A stretch of DNA of 64,000 bases from Burkholderiaceae bacterium DAT-1. GTDB lineage: Bacteria; Pseudomonadota; Gammaproteobacteria; Burkholderiales; Chitinimonadaceae. Positions 56,612 to 64,000 of this stretch are shown here, in pieces. How positions within the stretch are numbered: position 1 is the first letter of the stretch; each line of letters opens with the position of its first letter. The notes beneath the pieces are model-generated. The model saw nothing but the letters and a program-made list of their open reading frames with translations, did not search any database and was not told where the DNA came from. A program made the position numbers and the translations under genes. Where the stretch lies: NCBI GenBank assembly GCA_019084025.1, contig JAHRBI010000003.1, positions 434,001 through 498,000 on the forward strand, read 5' to 3'.

Positions 56612-56878
56612 ATGAGCATGTCAATTTCCAATGAAGATTTACCGAATTCTGCTTATTCTTCAGATTCATTGATGGATTTTTCCTTATTTACGCCTGCTGA
56701 GCACGATTTAATGCATTGGTTGGCGAAAGGGAAAACCGTTGAGGAGGCTGGCTTCATCCTAGAAATCAAACTATCTACGGCATGGAGTCGCGTGTCACAT
56801 ATTAGACGGAAGTGCAATTTATTAACTATTAGAGTAATCGCGTTTGAGTATTTGAAAACTATGTCAAGCAAGGAATAG
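56612..56878 (+). CDS. Stand-alone LuxR-type HTH protein B
   Basis: The 88-residue protein is a paralogue of HTH protein A: DFSLFTPAEHDLMHWLAKGKT is shared apart from a few changes, as is the following VEEAGFIL. The C-terminal halves differ more. GGAGGTG lies 6 nt before ATG 56612, a strong ribosome site. It is located directly before peptide B and separated from it by a long hairpin. It probably regulates the second module. Confidence 0.8.
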   Translation: MSMSISNEDLPNSAYSSDSLMDFSLFTPAEHDLMHWLAKGKTVEEAGFILEIKLSTAWSRVSHIRRKCNLLTIRVIAFEYLKTMSSKE

Positions 56879-56928
56879 GGCAAATTTTTTGCCTTGTTTG
56901 TGAGGCGCCTTTTCGGAATCATGGCTAG

Positions 56929-56961
56929 GCAGCATTTCGAACACTACATTCGAAATGCTGC
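56929..56961. promoter_or_regulatory. Long perfect hairpin before peptide B
   Basis: The arms GCAGCATTTCGAA and TTCGAAATGCTGC form a 13-bp perfect stem with a 7-nt loop (CACTACA), located 62 bp before the peptide B ATG and about 50 bp after the HTH gene stop. No T-run follows. It may be an mRNA-stabilising or processing hairpin, or a large dyad operator. Confidence 0.55.
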
Positions 56962-57023
56962 TGGTTAATTCTAACTTTAGGATTTGCAATTTGCAAATTC
57001 GTAGCCAAAAAAGGAGCGTCAAC

Positions 57024-57413
57024 ATGCGTAGACTTGAATTAATGGATTTGGATTTTGTCTCCGGGAGTGGTCCGTATAAAACTCCGGTGCCGACAAAGCC
57101 AGAAGGCGACAATAGCATATTTGACAAAATTCTCGAAGGGATTTCGAGCTTTTTTGGGCTAAGTAGTGGCTCATGTACAACCAATAGCGCTGTTAATGGC
57201 GGCATCACAACGGTAACGACAACTTGTCCAAATGGGGCGTATATGACAGAGGTCATTTCCGGCTCTGTCATCACAATTACCACATACACTCCAGGGGCCT
57301 CATTAAGTGCCGTCATCCCTGAATTAGCTGTATCGGGTAAATGGAGTGGCAGTGGCTCTACAGGCGTGGTAACCATTATTAATGGTAAAGTCACTTCAGT
57401 TGCTTCGCACTAA
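57024..57413 (+). CDS. Glycine-serine leader precursor peptide B
   Basis: The 129-residue product begins MRRLELMDLDFVSGSG. The leader (L at 4, L at 9, F11, V12, S13, G14, S15) aligns with peptide A, so cleavage after S15 would leave a core of about 114 residues. The core has two Cys in the pattern CTT..GITTVTTTC, similar to peptide A. It is rich in Ser, Thr, Gly and Val. AAGGAG lies 7 nt before the ATG. Leaders ending in GS rather than GG are accepted by some C39 exporters. Sequence similarity of the cores points to a common origin of the two peptides. Confidence 0.75.
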   Translation: MRRLELMDLDFVSGSGPYKTPVPTKPEGDNSIFDKILEGISSFFGLSSGSCTTNSAVNGGITTVTTTCPNGAYMTEVISGSVITITTYTPGASLSAVIPELAVSGKWSGSGSTGVVTIINGKVTSVASH

Positions 57414-57492
57414 AGATCTGCGAGTGCTAATAATGTGTTGGTTGAATGGTTTGTTATGATTATACAACCATCCTATTAAAGGCAAACGGGTT

Positions 57493-57518
57493 CATCACTT
57501 TCTAAATTGAAAGTGATG
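57493..57518. promoter_or_regulatory. Hairpin between peptide B and the second TraB/GumN gene
   Basis: CATCACTTTC pairs with GAAAGTGATG across 6 nt, a 10-bp stem located 80 bp after the peptide B stop. It mirrors the terminator placed between peptide A and its TraB/GumN gene, but has no T-run. Confidence 0.5.
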
Positions 57519-57579
57519 GACATTTAACTCATAGAATTAGTTTAGGCTGCGGATTGGTAGCTGGAAGTTATTAAAATTC

Positions 57580-58719
57580 ATGAAAAAATATTTAGTTGGA
57601 ATAATTATTGCATTGAATATAATCTGTGGCATGGCTTTAGCCAGCGATGTACGTGCCTGGGTTGCAACAAAAAGTCATGGTAATATTTTAATTATCGGTG
57701 AAACCCACTTCGGAACTCAATTAGAACTAGATAGATTCTATAATGAAATTATAAGGCCATATGCCTTAAATTCTGATGCGATTTTAGCAGAGTCTGTAGA
57801 TGGCTCATCGCTCCCGGGCTTATGCAAGGACATACAATACAGAAATAATAATTTTTGGATGTTTAGTGATTTGGATTTTTTAAATGAACTCTCTACGACC
57901 ATTAGTCTACTGAAAGATGCGGGGATAGAAGACGGATCTATACTTCGCGATGTCATCCGAGAAGACGGTCATTCCGATAAAAAGCAGTATTTTGGTACCT
58001 TCATGCATTTAGTTATTGGGGGTAAGCTATCTGAGGCGCTCACTCAATACAAAGATTACTTCCCCCCCGTGCCAGGTATATCCGCTCGAATACTAAATGA
58101 GCGCTTTCACCTAAGTAGCCATGCAGTGAACGATAGTCAGAAATGGTTTGTTGGGTTGGATACAATTAAGTCAATTGACGATATTCTGTGCAACGCCAAG
58201 GATGCTGATTATTTGAATTTTGTAAAAGCCTATTTGGCGAAAATGGGGGTTGAGTCTAAAGTTCTAGTTGCATTAAAAAATAATGAGATAGAGATGGGTT
58301 TTATGAATAGATACATTTCTGAAAGGTATATATTTTATATGAATTGTGCTGCTTCGAGCGTTTCATGCAAGCTTGGAGACGTACGAGGGCAAGATAGTGT
58401 ATCTAGTCAAGAGACTAATAAGATAAGTGACAGTCAATTGATTTATGAAGATGGTCCGGAAATTTATCATTTTATGGTCGAACTTAGAAATCTATCGTGG
58501 ATAGAAAAAGTAAACCAAGCCGAAGTGAATTTTCCATTGACTTTCATGTCCGTTGGTGCAGCGCATCTTCCCGATGTTTCTTTCAACGGAAAAATAAAGA
58601 AGGGGCTCATTAGCATGTTGCGGGATGATGGGTTTACCTTAAAAGAGGTATTATTCTCACCTGAATTTACCGAGTCAGAAATAAAAGCGCTTTACAAATC
58701 AGTTACCACAATCCACTAA
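57580..58719 (+). CDS. Secreted TraB/GumN-family protein B
   Basis: The 379-residue product has a signal peptide (MKKYLVGIIIALNIICGMALA). The same three family marks are present: GETHFG (about H43), ILAESVDG (about E71) and VGAAHLPD near residue 325. The first, ILIIGETHFG, is close to the GxxH motif of TraB/TIKI. It is paralogous to TraB/GumN protein A, but the middle parts differ strongly. It stands in the same position in module 2, directly after peptide B. A protease acting on secreted peptides is a plausible but unproven role. Confidence 0.75.
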   Translation: MKKYLVGIIIALNIICGMALASDVRAWVATKSHGNILIIGETHFGTQLELDRFYNEIIRPYALNSDAILAESVDGSSLPGLCKDIQYRNNNFWMFSDLDFLNELSTTISLLKDAGIEDGSILRDVIREDGHSDKKQYFGTFMHLVIGGKLSEALTQYKDYFPPVPGISARILNERFHLSSHAVNDSQKWFVGLDTIKSIDDILCNAKDADYLNFVKAYLAKMGVESKVLVALKNNEIEMGFMNRYISERYIFYMNCAASSVSCKLGDVRGQDSVSSQETNKISDSQLIYEDGPEIYHFMVELRNLSWIEKVNQAEVNFPLTFMSVGAAHLPDVSFNGKIKKGLISMLRDDGFTLKEVLFSPEFTESEIKALYKSVTTIH

Positions 58720-58756
58720 TAAAAAGAATTTACGCTGAAGGTGAAGGAAATAAATC

Positions 58757-59713
58757 ATGTCCATTTTCATCAGTATAGCTTCCTATTGTGATGTGCTTCT
58801 TTCGCAAACAATCTCTTCTGCCCTAAGGAATGCGGATCATCCCGACGATATTACATTTGGAATTGTTGATCAAAATTTTGAGCGTACCATTATTGATGAG
58901 CCATTAATGCATCCCACACATATGAATTATGTGTTTATTCATTACAAAGAAACACTCGGCCTCGGCTGGGCAAGAACGCTTGCATCTTCATTCTACGACG
59001 AAGAAGATTGGTATCTTCAAATTGACTCCCACATGATTTTCGATAAATCATGGGACACTATTCTGATTCAACAGGCTACTCATGCACAGAAGTTCAATAG
59101 TAAATGTATCTTGTCGTCTTTCCCTCCGAAGTTTGAAATTTCAGGAACGGGGTTAATTAAATATCCGACAAAAGGGAAAATTCTGGCTCATGTCTTAACA
59201 AGGGGTCAAACACTTGATGGTGAGCATTCCTTGCTGAGGTATGAAGGAAAGCATTTCAATTCACAAAGGCTAATTCTGGGTGCACACGTAGCGGGCGGTT
59301 GCATTTTTGCAAGGGGCGATCTTTTCCTTGAAATGCCTTACGATCCTTTTATGTATTTTTCTGAGGAAGAGCAGGCTATTGCAATTCGCTCCTATACGCA
59401 TGGGTGGGATATTTTTCACATAACTGATAATCCAATTTACCATTTATATAACACAGAGGATGGTAAAAAAGGGGCTGAAAACGGTAGACCAATGCACTGG
59501 AATAAAGACCATAGCGACAAAAGAAATTTTCCTTGGCAGGTACTTTGTAAAAAATCAAAGATCAGGCTTGATGCATTGGTCTGTGGAAAAGAAGATCTAA
59601 AGGTTTATGGCTTGGGTAAGCAACGTACAATGCAAGACTATGCAGAATTCTCAGGCGTTGATTATGTGCATCGAAAGATAAACGGAAAGGCATATATAGG
59701 TCATTGGCTGTAA
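58757..59713 (+). CDS. GT60/Skp1-type GlcNAc-transferase-like glycosyltransferase
   Basis: The 318-residue GT-A-type enzyme begins IFISIASYCDVLLSQTI, followed by DITFGIVDQN. It has the DxD-type motif YLQIDSHMIF (about 93-102), matching the GlcNAc (PF11397-like) family known for the Skp1 hydroxyproline GlcNAc-transferase, along with a late HWNKDHS block. It is encoded after the second TraB/GumN gene and before the exporter genes, so it probably glycosylates the peptide cores at Ser/Thr or a related residue. Donor and acceptor are not proven. GAAGGA precedes the ATG. Confidence 0.85.
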   Translation: MSIFISIASYCDVLLSQTISSALRNADHPDDITFGIVDQNFERTIIDEPLMHPTHMNYVFIHYKETLGLGWARTLASSFYDEEDWYLQIDSHMIFDKSWDTILIQQATHAQKFNSKCILSSFPPKFEISGTGLIKYPTKGKILAHVLTRGQTLDGEHSLLRYEGKHFNSQRLILGAHVAGGCIFARGDLFLEMPYDPFMYFSEEEQAIAIRSYTHGWDIFHITDNPIYHLYNTEDGKKGAENGRPMHWNKDHSDKRNFPWQVLCKKSKIRLDALVCGKEDLKVYGLGKQRTMQDYAEFSGVDYVHRKINGKAYIGHWL

Positions 59714-59854
59714 ATTTTTCTTTGAAGTCAAAATGCCCACTATATTCGAAAGTGTACATAGTTAGTGAGAGTCGGGTCATCAGTACTTGAATTGTAATTC
59801 CCTTGCGTGAAAAAGAGCCTCTTGTAAATTGAAGTAGCGAGGAAGTGAAATATT

Positions 59855-61102
59855 ATGGAGAGCAGAGATACTCTTTTTAGAATTGAATCAATACGTAACA
59901 AGCAACAAAGCTCATCAACAGGAAGTGTAATACTTAATTCAAATCTAACCGTTGCAATATGCTCGATATCAATCAGTATTTTAGTCATATGCATTAGCTG
60001 TATGCTTTTGAATTCGAACTATACGCAACACACTGCGGTCAACGGTAAAATTAGTCCTACCCAAGGTCTAGCCCAAGTCATGCCCATGTTTCCTGGCACG
60101 GTGATGAGCCGGGTGGTAAGCGAGGGTGTAGAGGTTAGCAAGGGCGATGTGCTGTTTACCTTGTCATCCGAACGCATGACGCACGCAGGTGCCGCAGAGG
60201 CCAATGCTCTAAACGAAATACAGGCTCGTACGCACAGTCTGCAGTCCGACCTCCTCAATCAAGATCGCCTGAGCAACGAGCAGCGCACAGCTTCGGCTCA
60301 ACGATTAGCCGACCTGCAACTGCAACGCCAGCAAATGGCTGGCGAAATAGACACCCAGCTGCGCCGGGTGGAATCTGCCCGGCAGCAACTACAAAAGTAT
60401 CAGGAGTTGCTCAAATCCGGCTTCATGCCCGCCTTGCAAGTGCAGCAAAAGAACGACGAATTACTGGATCAGGAATCACGCCTTGCCACGTTGAAACGCA
60501 ATGCAAGCGAGCTGGGTAGTCAGATCAATGTATTACAAGCTGATGTGCGCGCCCAGCCTCTCAAGGATGCCTCACAGCGCGCACAGCTGGAGCGCGCCCT
60601 GGCGAGTAGCCGACAGGAGGCCAACGAGATAGAAGCCCGGCGCGAGATTGTGGTGGTGGCGCCTGTGGATGGTCGAGTTACCGGCATTCAGGCTCAGCCC
60701 GGCCAGACGGTGAGCGCAGGTCAGCCACTGGCAGCGATTTTGCCCACGGGGTCGCCTTTGCGTGCCGAGTTTCTGGCCCCATCGAGTGCTATGGGCTTTG
60801 TGCGGGTGGGCCAGCGAGTGCAGATGCGCTACGCGGCGTTTCCCTACCAGAAATTCGGCCAGCAAGGCGGTGCGGTAGTCGAGATTTCCCGTGCAGCCGT
60901 TCAGGTCCTCAAAACCCCCGATGGATTAGAGCAAGCGATGTACCGCATCACCGTGCAGCCCGATGCACAAAACATCACCGCCTATGGGCGCCCCGAGCCA
61001 TTGCAGCCTGATATGAGCGTGGAGGCCGATATCCAGGTGGATCGCCGCACCCTGATTGAATGGATATTCGAGCCGCTGATCGCAATCAAAGGAAAGCTGT
61101 AA
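59855..61102 (+). CDS. HlyD-family adaptor of a peptide exporter
   Basis: The 415-residue protein has an N-terminal membrane helix (about 30-52). A lipoyl half (VMPMFPGTVMSRVVSEG) follows, then a long coiled coil (about 105-270) and a second lipoyl half (VVVAPVDGRVTGIQAQPGQ), as in HlyD/CvaA adaptors that link a peptide ABC exporter with TolC. GAGGAAG precedes the ATG. The first about 200 bp are AT-rich and the remainder is GC-rich, with an abrupt change near 60050. Its stop overlaps the exporter start (TAATG). No TolC-type gene is in the cluster, so the exporter must use one from elsewhere. Confidence 0.88.
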   Translation: MESRDTLFRIESIRNKQQSSSTGSVILNSNLTVAICSISISILVICISCMLLNSNYTQHTAVNGKISPTQGLAQVMPMFPGTVMSRVVSEGVEVSKGDVLFTLSSERMTHAGAAEANALNEIQARTHSLQSDLLNQDRLSNEQRTASAQRLADLQLQRQQMAGEIDTQLRRVESARQQLQKYQELLKSGFMPALQVQQKNDELLDQESRLATLKRNASELGSQINVLQADVRAQPLKDASQRAQLERALASSRQEANEIEARREIVVVAPVDGRVTGIQAQPGQTVSAGQPLAAILPTGSPLRAEFLAPSSAMGFVRVGQRVQMRYAAFPYQKFGQQGGAVVEISRAAVQVLKTPDGLEQAMYRITVQPDAQNITAYGRPEPLQPDMSVEADIQVDRRTLIEWIFEPLIAIKGKL

Positions 61103-63270
61103 TGCATATTCTCGACGATTTTCACAGCGCGCTCCATTTCGGCTTCGGGCGCAAGCTGCCCATGTTGCTGCAAACCGAAGCGGCGGAATGTGGGCTGGCC
61201 TGTCTGACGATGATTGCGTCTTACCACGGGCATGTGTCGGACATTGCCACGCTACGGGGGCGCTTTTCGCTGTCCATCAAAGGCGCAACGCTTCGTCACC
61301 TTATCGAGTTTGCCGGTGCCATGCACATGGCGGGGCGACCGCTGCGGCTGGAGCTGGAGGAGCTGGATCAGCTGCAAACCCCGTGCATCCTGCATTGGGA
61401 TTTGAATCACTTTGTGGTGCTCAAAAAAGCCGGGCGCAAACATATCGTCATTCACGATCCAGCCTTTGGCGTTCGCAAGCTGAAATACGAGGAAGTCTCC
61501 AAGCAATTCACCGGCGTAGCGCTGGAGTTGTCGCCCACCCCGGCATTCGAGAAGAAAGAAGATGTTCAGGATATTTCCCTAAAGACCTTGGTGGGCCAAG
61601 TCACCGGGCTGAAGCGGTCCATTCTTCAGGTATTGATGCTGTCCGCCGCACTGGAAGTGCTGGCCATCATCTCGCCCTTTTTCCAGCAATGGGTGATTGA
61701 TGGCGTGATTGTGCAGAATGATCGTGATCTGTTGAAAGTGTTGGTGATTGGCTTCACTTTGCTGATGCTGATCCAGATGAGTATCACCACCCTTCGCGGA
61801 TGGCTGGTGATTTATTTCTCTACGCAACTCAGCATGCAGTGGACCGCCAGCGTATTTACCCGGCTGTTGCGACTGCCCATGGATTATTTCGAGAAGCGCC
61901 ATTTGGGCGATGTGGTGTCCCGATTTGGCGCCATCGAATCTATCCGCTCCACACTCACCAGTACAGCCTTAGGCGCGGTGTTGGACGGCATCATGGCCAT
62001 TGTCGCCTTCGGGATGATGCTGTTTTATAGTCTCAAGCTGGCGATGATCACGTTTGCGGCGCTCACCCTATACATTCTGATTCGGGTGATGTCATATGGC
62101 CCTTTCCGAGAAGCCAACCAAGAGCAAATCGTACATTCGGCCAAACAATCTTCGCATTTTATGGAGAGCATTCGCGGGGTACAGTCCATCAAGCTCTTTA
62201 ATCGAGAAGATGATCGCCGTACTCAGTGGCTAAACCTGATGGTGAACACCACCAACCGATCCCTTGCCACCCAAAAAATGAGCACCTTGTATGGTACTGC
62301 CAATGGCCTGATTTTTGGCATCGAGAACATTCTGGTGACGTGGTTTGCGGCGCTGCTGGTCATGGATCATCAGTTCTCCATCGGCATGATGTTCGCCTAT
62401 GGCAGCTATAAGGGGCAGTTCTCAGGGCGCGTGGGTAGTCTGGTGGATTTGTTTTTCCAGATTCGCATGCTGCGCATCCAGCGTGAGCGGTTGGCGGATA
62501 TTGTGCTCACCGAACCTGAACCAGTGGATGTCGTCGCTAACTCTACTGACCATATCCAGCCTAGCATCGAAGTGACTAATCTGCGTTTCCGCTATGCCGA
62601 AACCGAGCCATGGGTGCTGGATGGCGTGAACTTCAAGATTGAAGCGGGCGAGTCGGTCGCGATTGTTGGTCCATCCGGCTGTGGCAAAACCACGCTACTG
62701 AAGATTCTGCTTGGATTGCTGAGGCCTACTGAGGGCGAAATACGCGTGGGCGGGATTCCCATGAAAGGGCTGGGACTGAAGAGCTGGCGCACCATGATCG
62801 GCGCAGTGATGCAGGAGGATCAGCTGTTCGCAGGCTCCATTGCCGACAATATCGCCTTCTTCGCGCCGGAAACCGATATGCAACGCGTGGAAGCAGTTGC
62901 ACAACTCGCCGCCATTCACGGCGACATCATGGCCATGCCGATGGCGTATCAAACCTTGATTGGCGACATGGGAACGGCGCTGTCGGGCGGCCAAAAGCAG
63001 CGACTATTACTGGCCCGCGCCCTCTACAAGCAGCCTCGCATCCTCTTCCTCGACGAAGCCACCAGCCATCTGGATGTGGAGCGCGAGCGCCACGTGAACG
63101 AAGCAGTGAATGCGCTCGACCTCACACGCATCATCATTGCGCATCGACCCGAGACCATTGCGGCGGCGGGGCGAGTGATCAGGGTGGAGAAGGGGAAGAT
63201 TGCGGATCATCCGCTGCTCGTTCAACAGGATTTGCCAGTCCATGGCGATGTAGAGGCAGTAACCCCCTGA
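61102..63270 (+). CDS. Peptidase-containing ABC exporter (C39 protease, PCAT)
   Basis: The 722-residue protein has a C39 peptidase domain (about 1-150) with Gln24, Cys30, His103 and Asp119 in positions typical of double-glycine leader peptidases (LLQTEAAECGLAC, NHFVVL, HDPAFG). A membrane domain (about 165-450) follows, then an ATPase with Walker A GPSGCGKTT (about 523), LSGGQKQR (about 627) and Walker B ILFLDEATSHLD. Such exporters cut off the leader and secrete the core. It is coupled to the hlyD gene. This is the likely exporter for peptides A and B. Confidence 0.93.
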   Translation: MHILDDFHSALHFGFGRKLPMLLQTEAAECGLACLTMIASYHGHVSDIATLRGRFSLSIKGATLRHLIEFAGAMHMAGRPLRLELEELDQLQTPCILHWDLNHFVVLKKAGRKHIVIHDPAFGVRKLKYEEVSKQFTGVALELSPTPAFEKKEDVQDISLKTLVGQVTGLKRSILQVLMLSAALEVLAIISPFFQQWVIDGVIVQNDRDLLKVLVIGFTLLMLIQMSITTLRGWLVIYFSTQLSMQWTASVFTRLLRLPMDYFEKRHLGDVVSRFGAIESIRSTLTSTALGAVLDGIMAIVAFGMMLFYSLKLAMITFAALTLYILIRVMSYGPFREANQEQIVHSAKQSSHFMESIRGVQSIKLFNREDDRRTQWLNLMVNTTNRSLATQKMSTLYGTANGLIFGIENILVTWFAALLVMDHQFSIGMMFAYGSYKGQFSGRVGSLVDLFFQIRMLRIQRERLADIVLTEPEPVDVVANSTDHIQPSIEVTNLRFRYAETEPWVLDGVNFKIEAGESVAIVGPSGCGKTTLLKILLGLLRPTEGEIRVGGIPMKGLGLKSWRTMIGAVMQEDQLFAGSIADNIAFFAPETDMQRVEAVAQLAAIHGDIMAMPMAYQTLIGDMGTALSGGQKQRLLLARALYKQPRILFLDEATSHLDVERERHVNEAVNALDLTRIIIAHRPETIAAAGRVIRVEKGKIADHPLLVQQDLPVHGDVEAVTP

Positions 63271-63342
63271 TCGCCCATCCCTTTGCGTACCGGCAACCCG
63301 CTCTTCGTTGTATAATCTCGCCCCTCTGATCACAGTGAACAG

Positions 63343-63358
63343 CCCCCTTGATCGGGGG
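63343..63358 (+). promoter_or_regulatory. Hairpin in the 5' leader of the RNase gene
   Basis: CCCCC-TTGATC-GGGGG forms a 5-bp stem ending 8 nt before the RNase ATG. The G-rich arm is also the best candidate ribosome site, so the hairpin could limit translation. A TATAAT hexamer lies at 63311-63316. Confidence 0.4.
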
Positions 63359-63366
63359 TGGGCAGC

Positions 63367-64000
63367 ATGAACGTACTTTACGAAGAAGACGGTAGTTTCA
63401 AGGTCGGCAGCATCATGAGCGAAACCGACGCCTCATTGCAGGTGGAATCGGTGAGTGGTAAGCGCTCGAAGATCAAGTCGGCCAATGTCATGCTGCGATT
63501 TGATCGCCCGGCGTTGGGTGAACTGCTGCCGCAGGCACAGGCGCTGGCCGATGACCTGGACCCTGATTTCCTGTGGGAAGTGGTGGCTGGGCAGGACGAT
63601 TTCGCCTTTGCCGATCTGGCTTGCGAGTACTACAGTGCCAAGCCCACGCCTGCTGAACTCGCCTCTGTGCTGATCAAGGTGCATGGCTCCCCTATGTACT
63701 TCTATCGCAAGGGTAAAGGCCGCTACAAGCCTGCGCCGGAAGACAATCTGCGCGCCGCCAAGGCTGGTCTGGAAAAGAAAGCCCGCGAAACCGCCTTGAT
63801 GGCCGAATGGCAGGCCGAGCTACGCGCCGGTACCTTGCCGGAAGCGCTGCGTCCGCATCTGAAGTCCTTGCTGCATCGTCCGGACAAGAACACCATCGAA
63901 TGGAAAGCGCTTGCGGGGGCGGCCGAGGCCTCGCAGCAATCTACGCTGCGCCTGCTGGCCAGCTGTGGCGCGGTGCCGGATATCGAAGCCTGGTTGCTCG
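63367..64000 (+). CDS. RNase II/RNB-family exoribonuclease, N-terminal part (cut by right edge)
   Basis: The frame from ATG 63367 stays open to the window end. It starts MNVLYEEDGSFKVGSIMS and contains GKRSKIKSANVMLRF and SPMYFYRKGKGRYKPAP, a start typical of betaproteobacterial RNB-domain ribonucleases (VacB/RNase II-like). The catalytic RNB domain itself lies beyond the window. Such enzymes degrade RNA from the 3' end in the cytosol. The upstream hairpin and TATAAT element suggest an independent promoter after the peptide cluster. Confidence 0.8.
   Translation, partial: MNVLYEEDGSFKVGSIMSETDASLQVESVSGKRSKIKSANVMLRFDRPALGELLPQAQALADDLDPDFLWEVVAGQDDFAFADLACEYYSAKPTPAELASVLIKVHGSPMYFYRKGKGRYKPAPEDNLRAAKAGLEKKARETALMAEWQAELRAGTLPEALRPHLKSLLHRPDKNTIEWKALAGAAEASQQSTLRLLASCGAVPDIEAWLL

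Noticed and set aside
63088-63102. GCCACGTGAACG as a further parS site
   Set aside because: The arms are not palindromic and it lies in the conserved Walker B region of the exporter, so it is likely chance.
53907-63270. Prophage or transposon origin of the AT-rich peptide cluster
   Set aside because: No integrase, transposase, terminal repeat or tRNA attachment site was found in or around it.

Overview
The window looks like a chromosomal segment of a betaproteobacterium, with Neisseriales/Chitinibacteraceae-like gene content (inference from family content only; no marker RNA gene is present). Most of it is moderately GC-rich, densely coded and made of short operons with overlapping ATGA junctions. 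Three 14-bp palindromes GTTCCACGTGGAAC, matching the ParB-binding parS consensus, lie within 24.5 kb (about 2.24, 15.57 and 26.56 kb), which suggests an origin-proximal location.

Layout. 0-1.07 kb: the end of a MauG-type di-haem peroxidase, cut by the left edge. 1.0-9.9 kb (minus): a complete MdtABC/MuxABC-type RND efflux operon (adaptor, two different RND pumps, outer-membrane channel). 10.1-15.5 kb: a TSUP permease, a structured RNA or leader ending in a strong terminator, argA, and a large membrane GGDEF-EAL protein. 15.7-27.8 kb: a storage-lipid region with a wax ester synthase/DGAT, TPR protein, TetR regulator, patatin lipase, phasin, fused fatty acyl-CoA reductase, CoA hydrolase/transferase and FabH-like synthase. 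27.8-35.3 kb: small conserved proteins, a cyclophilin, an ABC exporter, dapA, a ccdAB-type toxin-antitoxin pair and a two-gene LprI-like operon. 35.4-40.2 kb (minus): yqgE-ruvX-GNAT-pyrB-pyrC', where PyrC' is a catalytically dead dihydroorotase homologue, then rbgA. 40.3-53.9 kb: a TlpA-type thioredoxin, a DinB-like protein, a degenerate S9 peptidase-like protein, a chemoreceptor, a serine hydrolase, three tandem Asr-like secreted peptides, a PQQ-propeller lipoprotein, uvrD and a response regulator-TPR protein.

53.9-63.3 kb is the most unusual part: an AT-rich accessory cluster. It has two tandem copies of a three-gene module: a stand-alone LuxR-type HTH protein, a precursor with a double-glycine-type leader, and a secreted TraB/GumN-family protein. 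These are followed by a GT60/Skp1-type glycosyltransferase, an HlyD-family adaptor and a C39 peptidase-containing ABC exporter. The parts fit together as regulated production, leader cleavage and export of two related secreted peptides of about 110 residues, possibly glycosylated. The TraB/GumN proteins and a small membrane protein are candidate maturation or immunity factors. AT-richness stops abruptly inside the hlyD gene near 60.05 kb, which points to exchange of the cargo genes upstream of an older exporter.

The right edge cuts an RNase II-family gene. No tRNA, rRNA, CRISPR array or insertion sequence was recognised.
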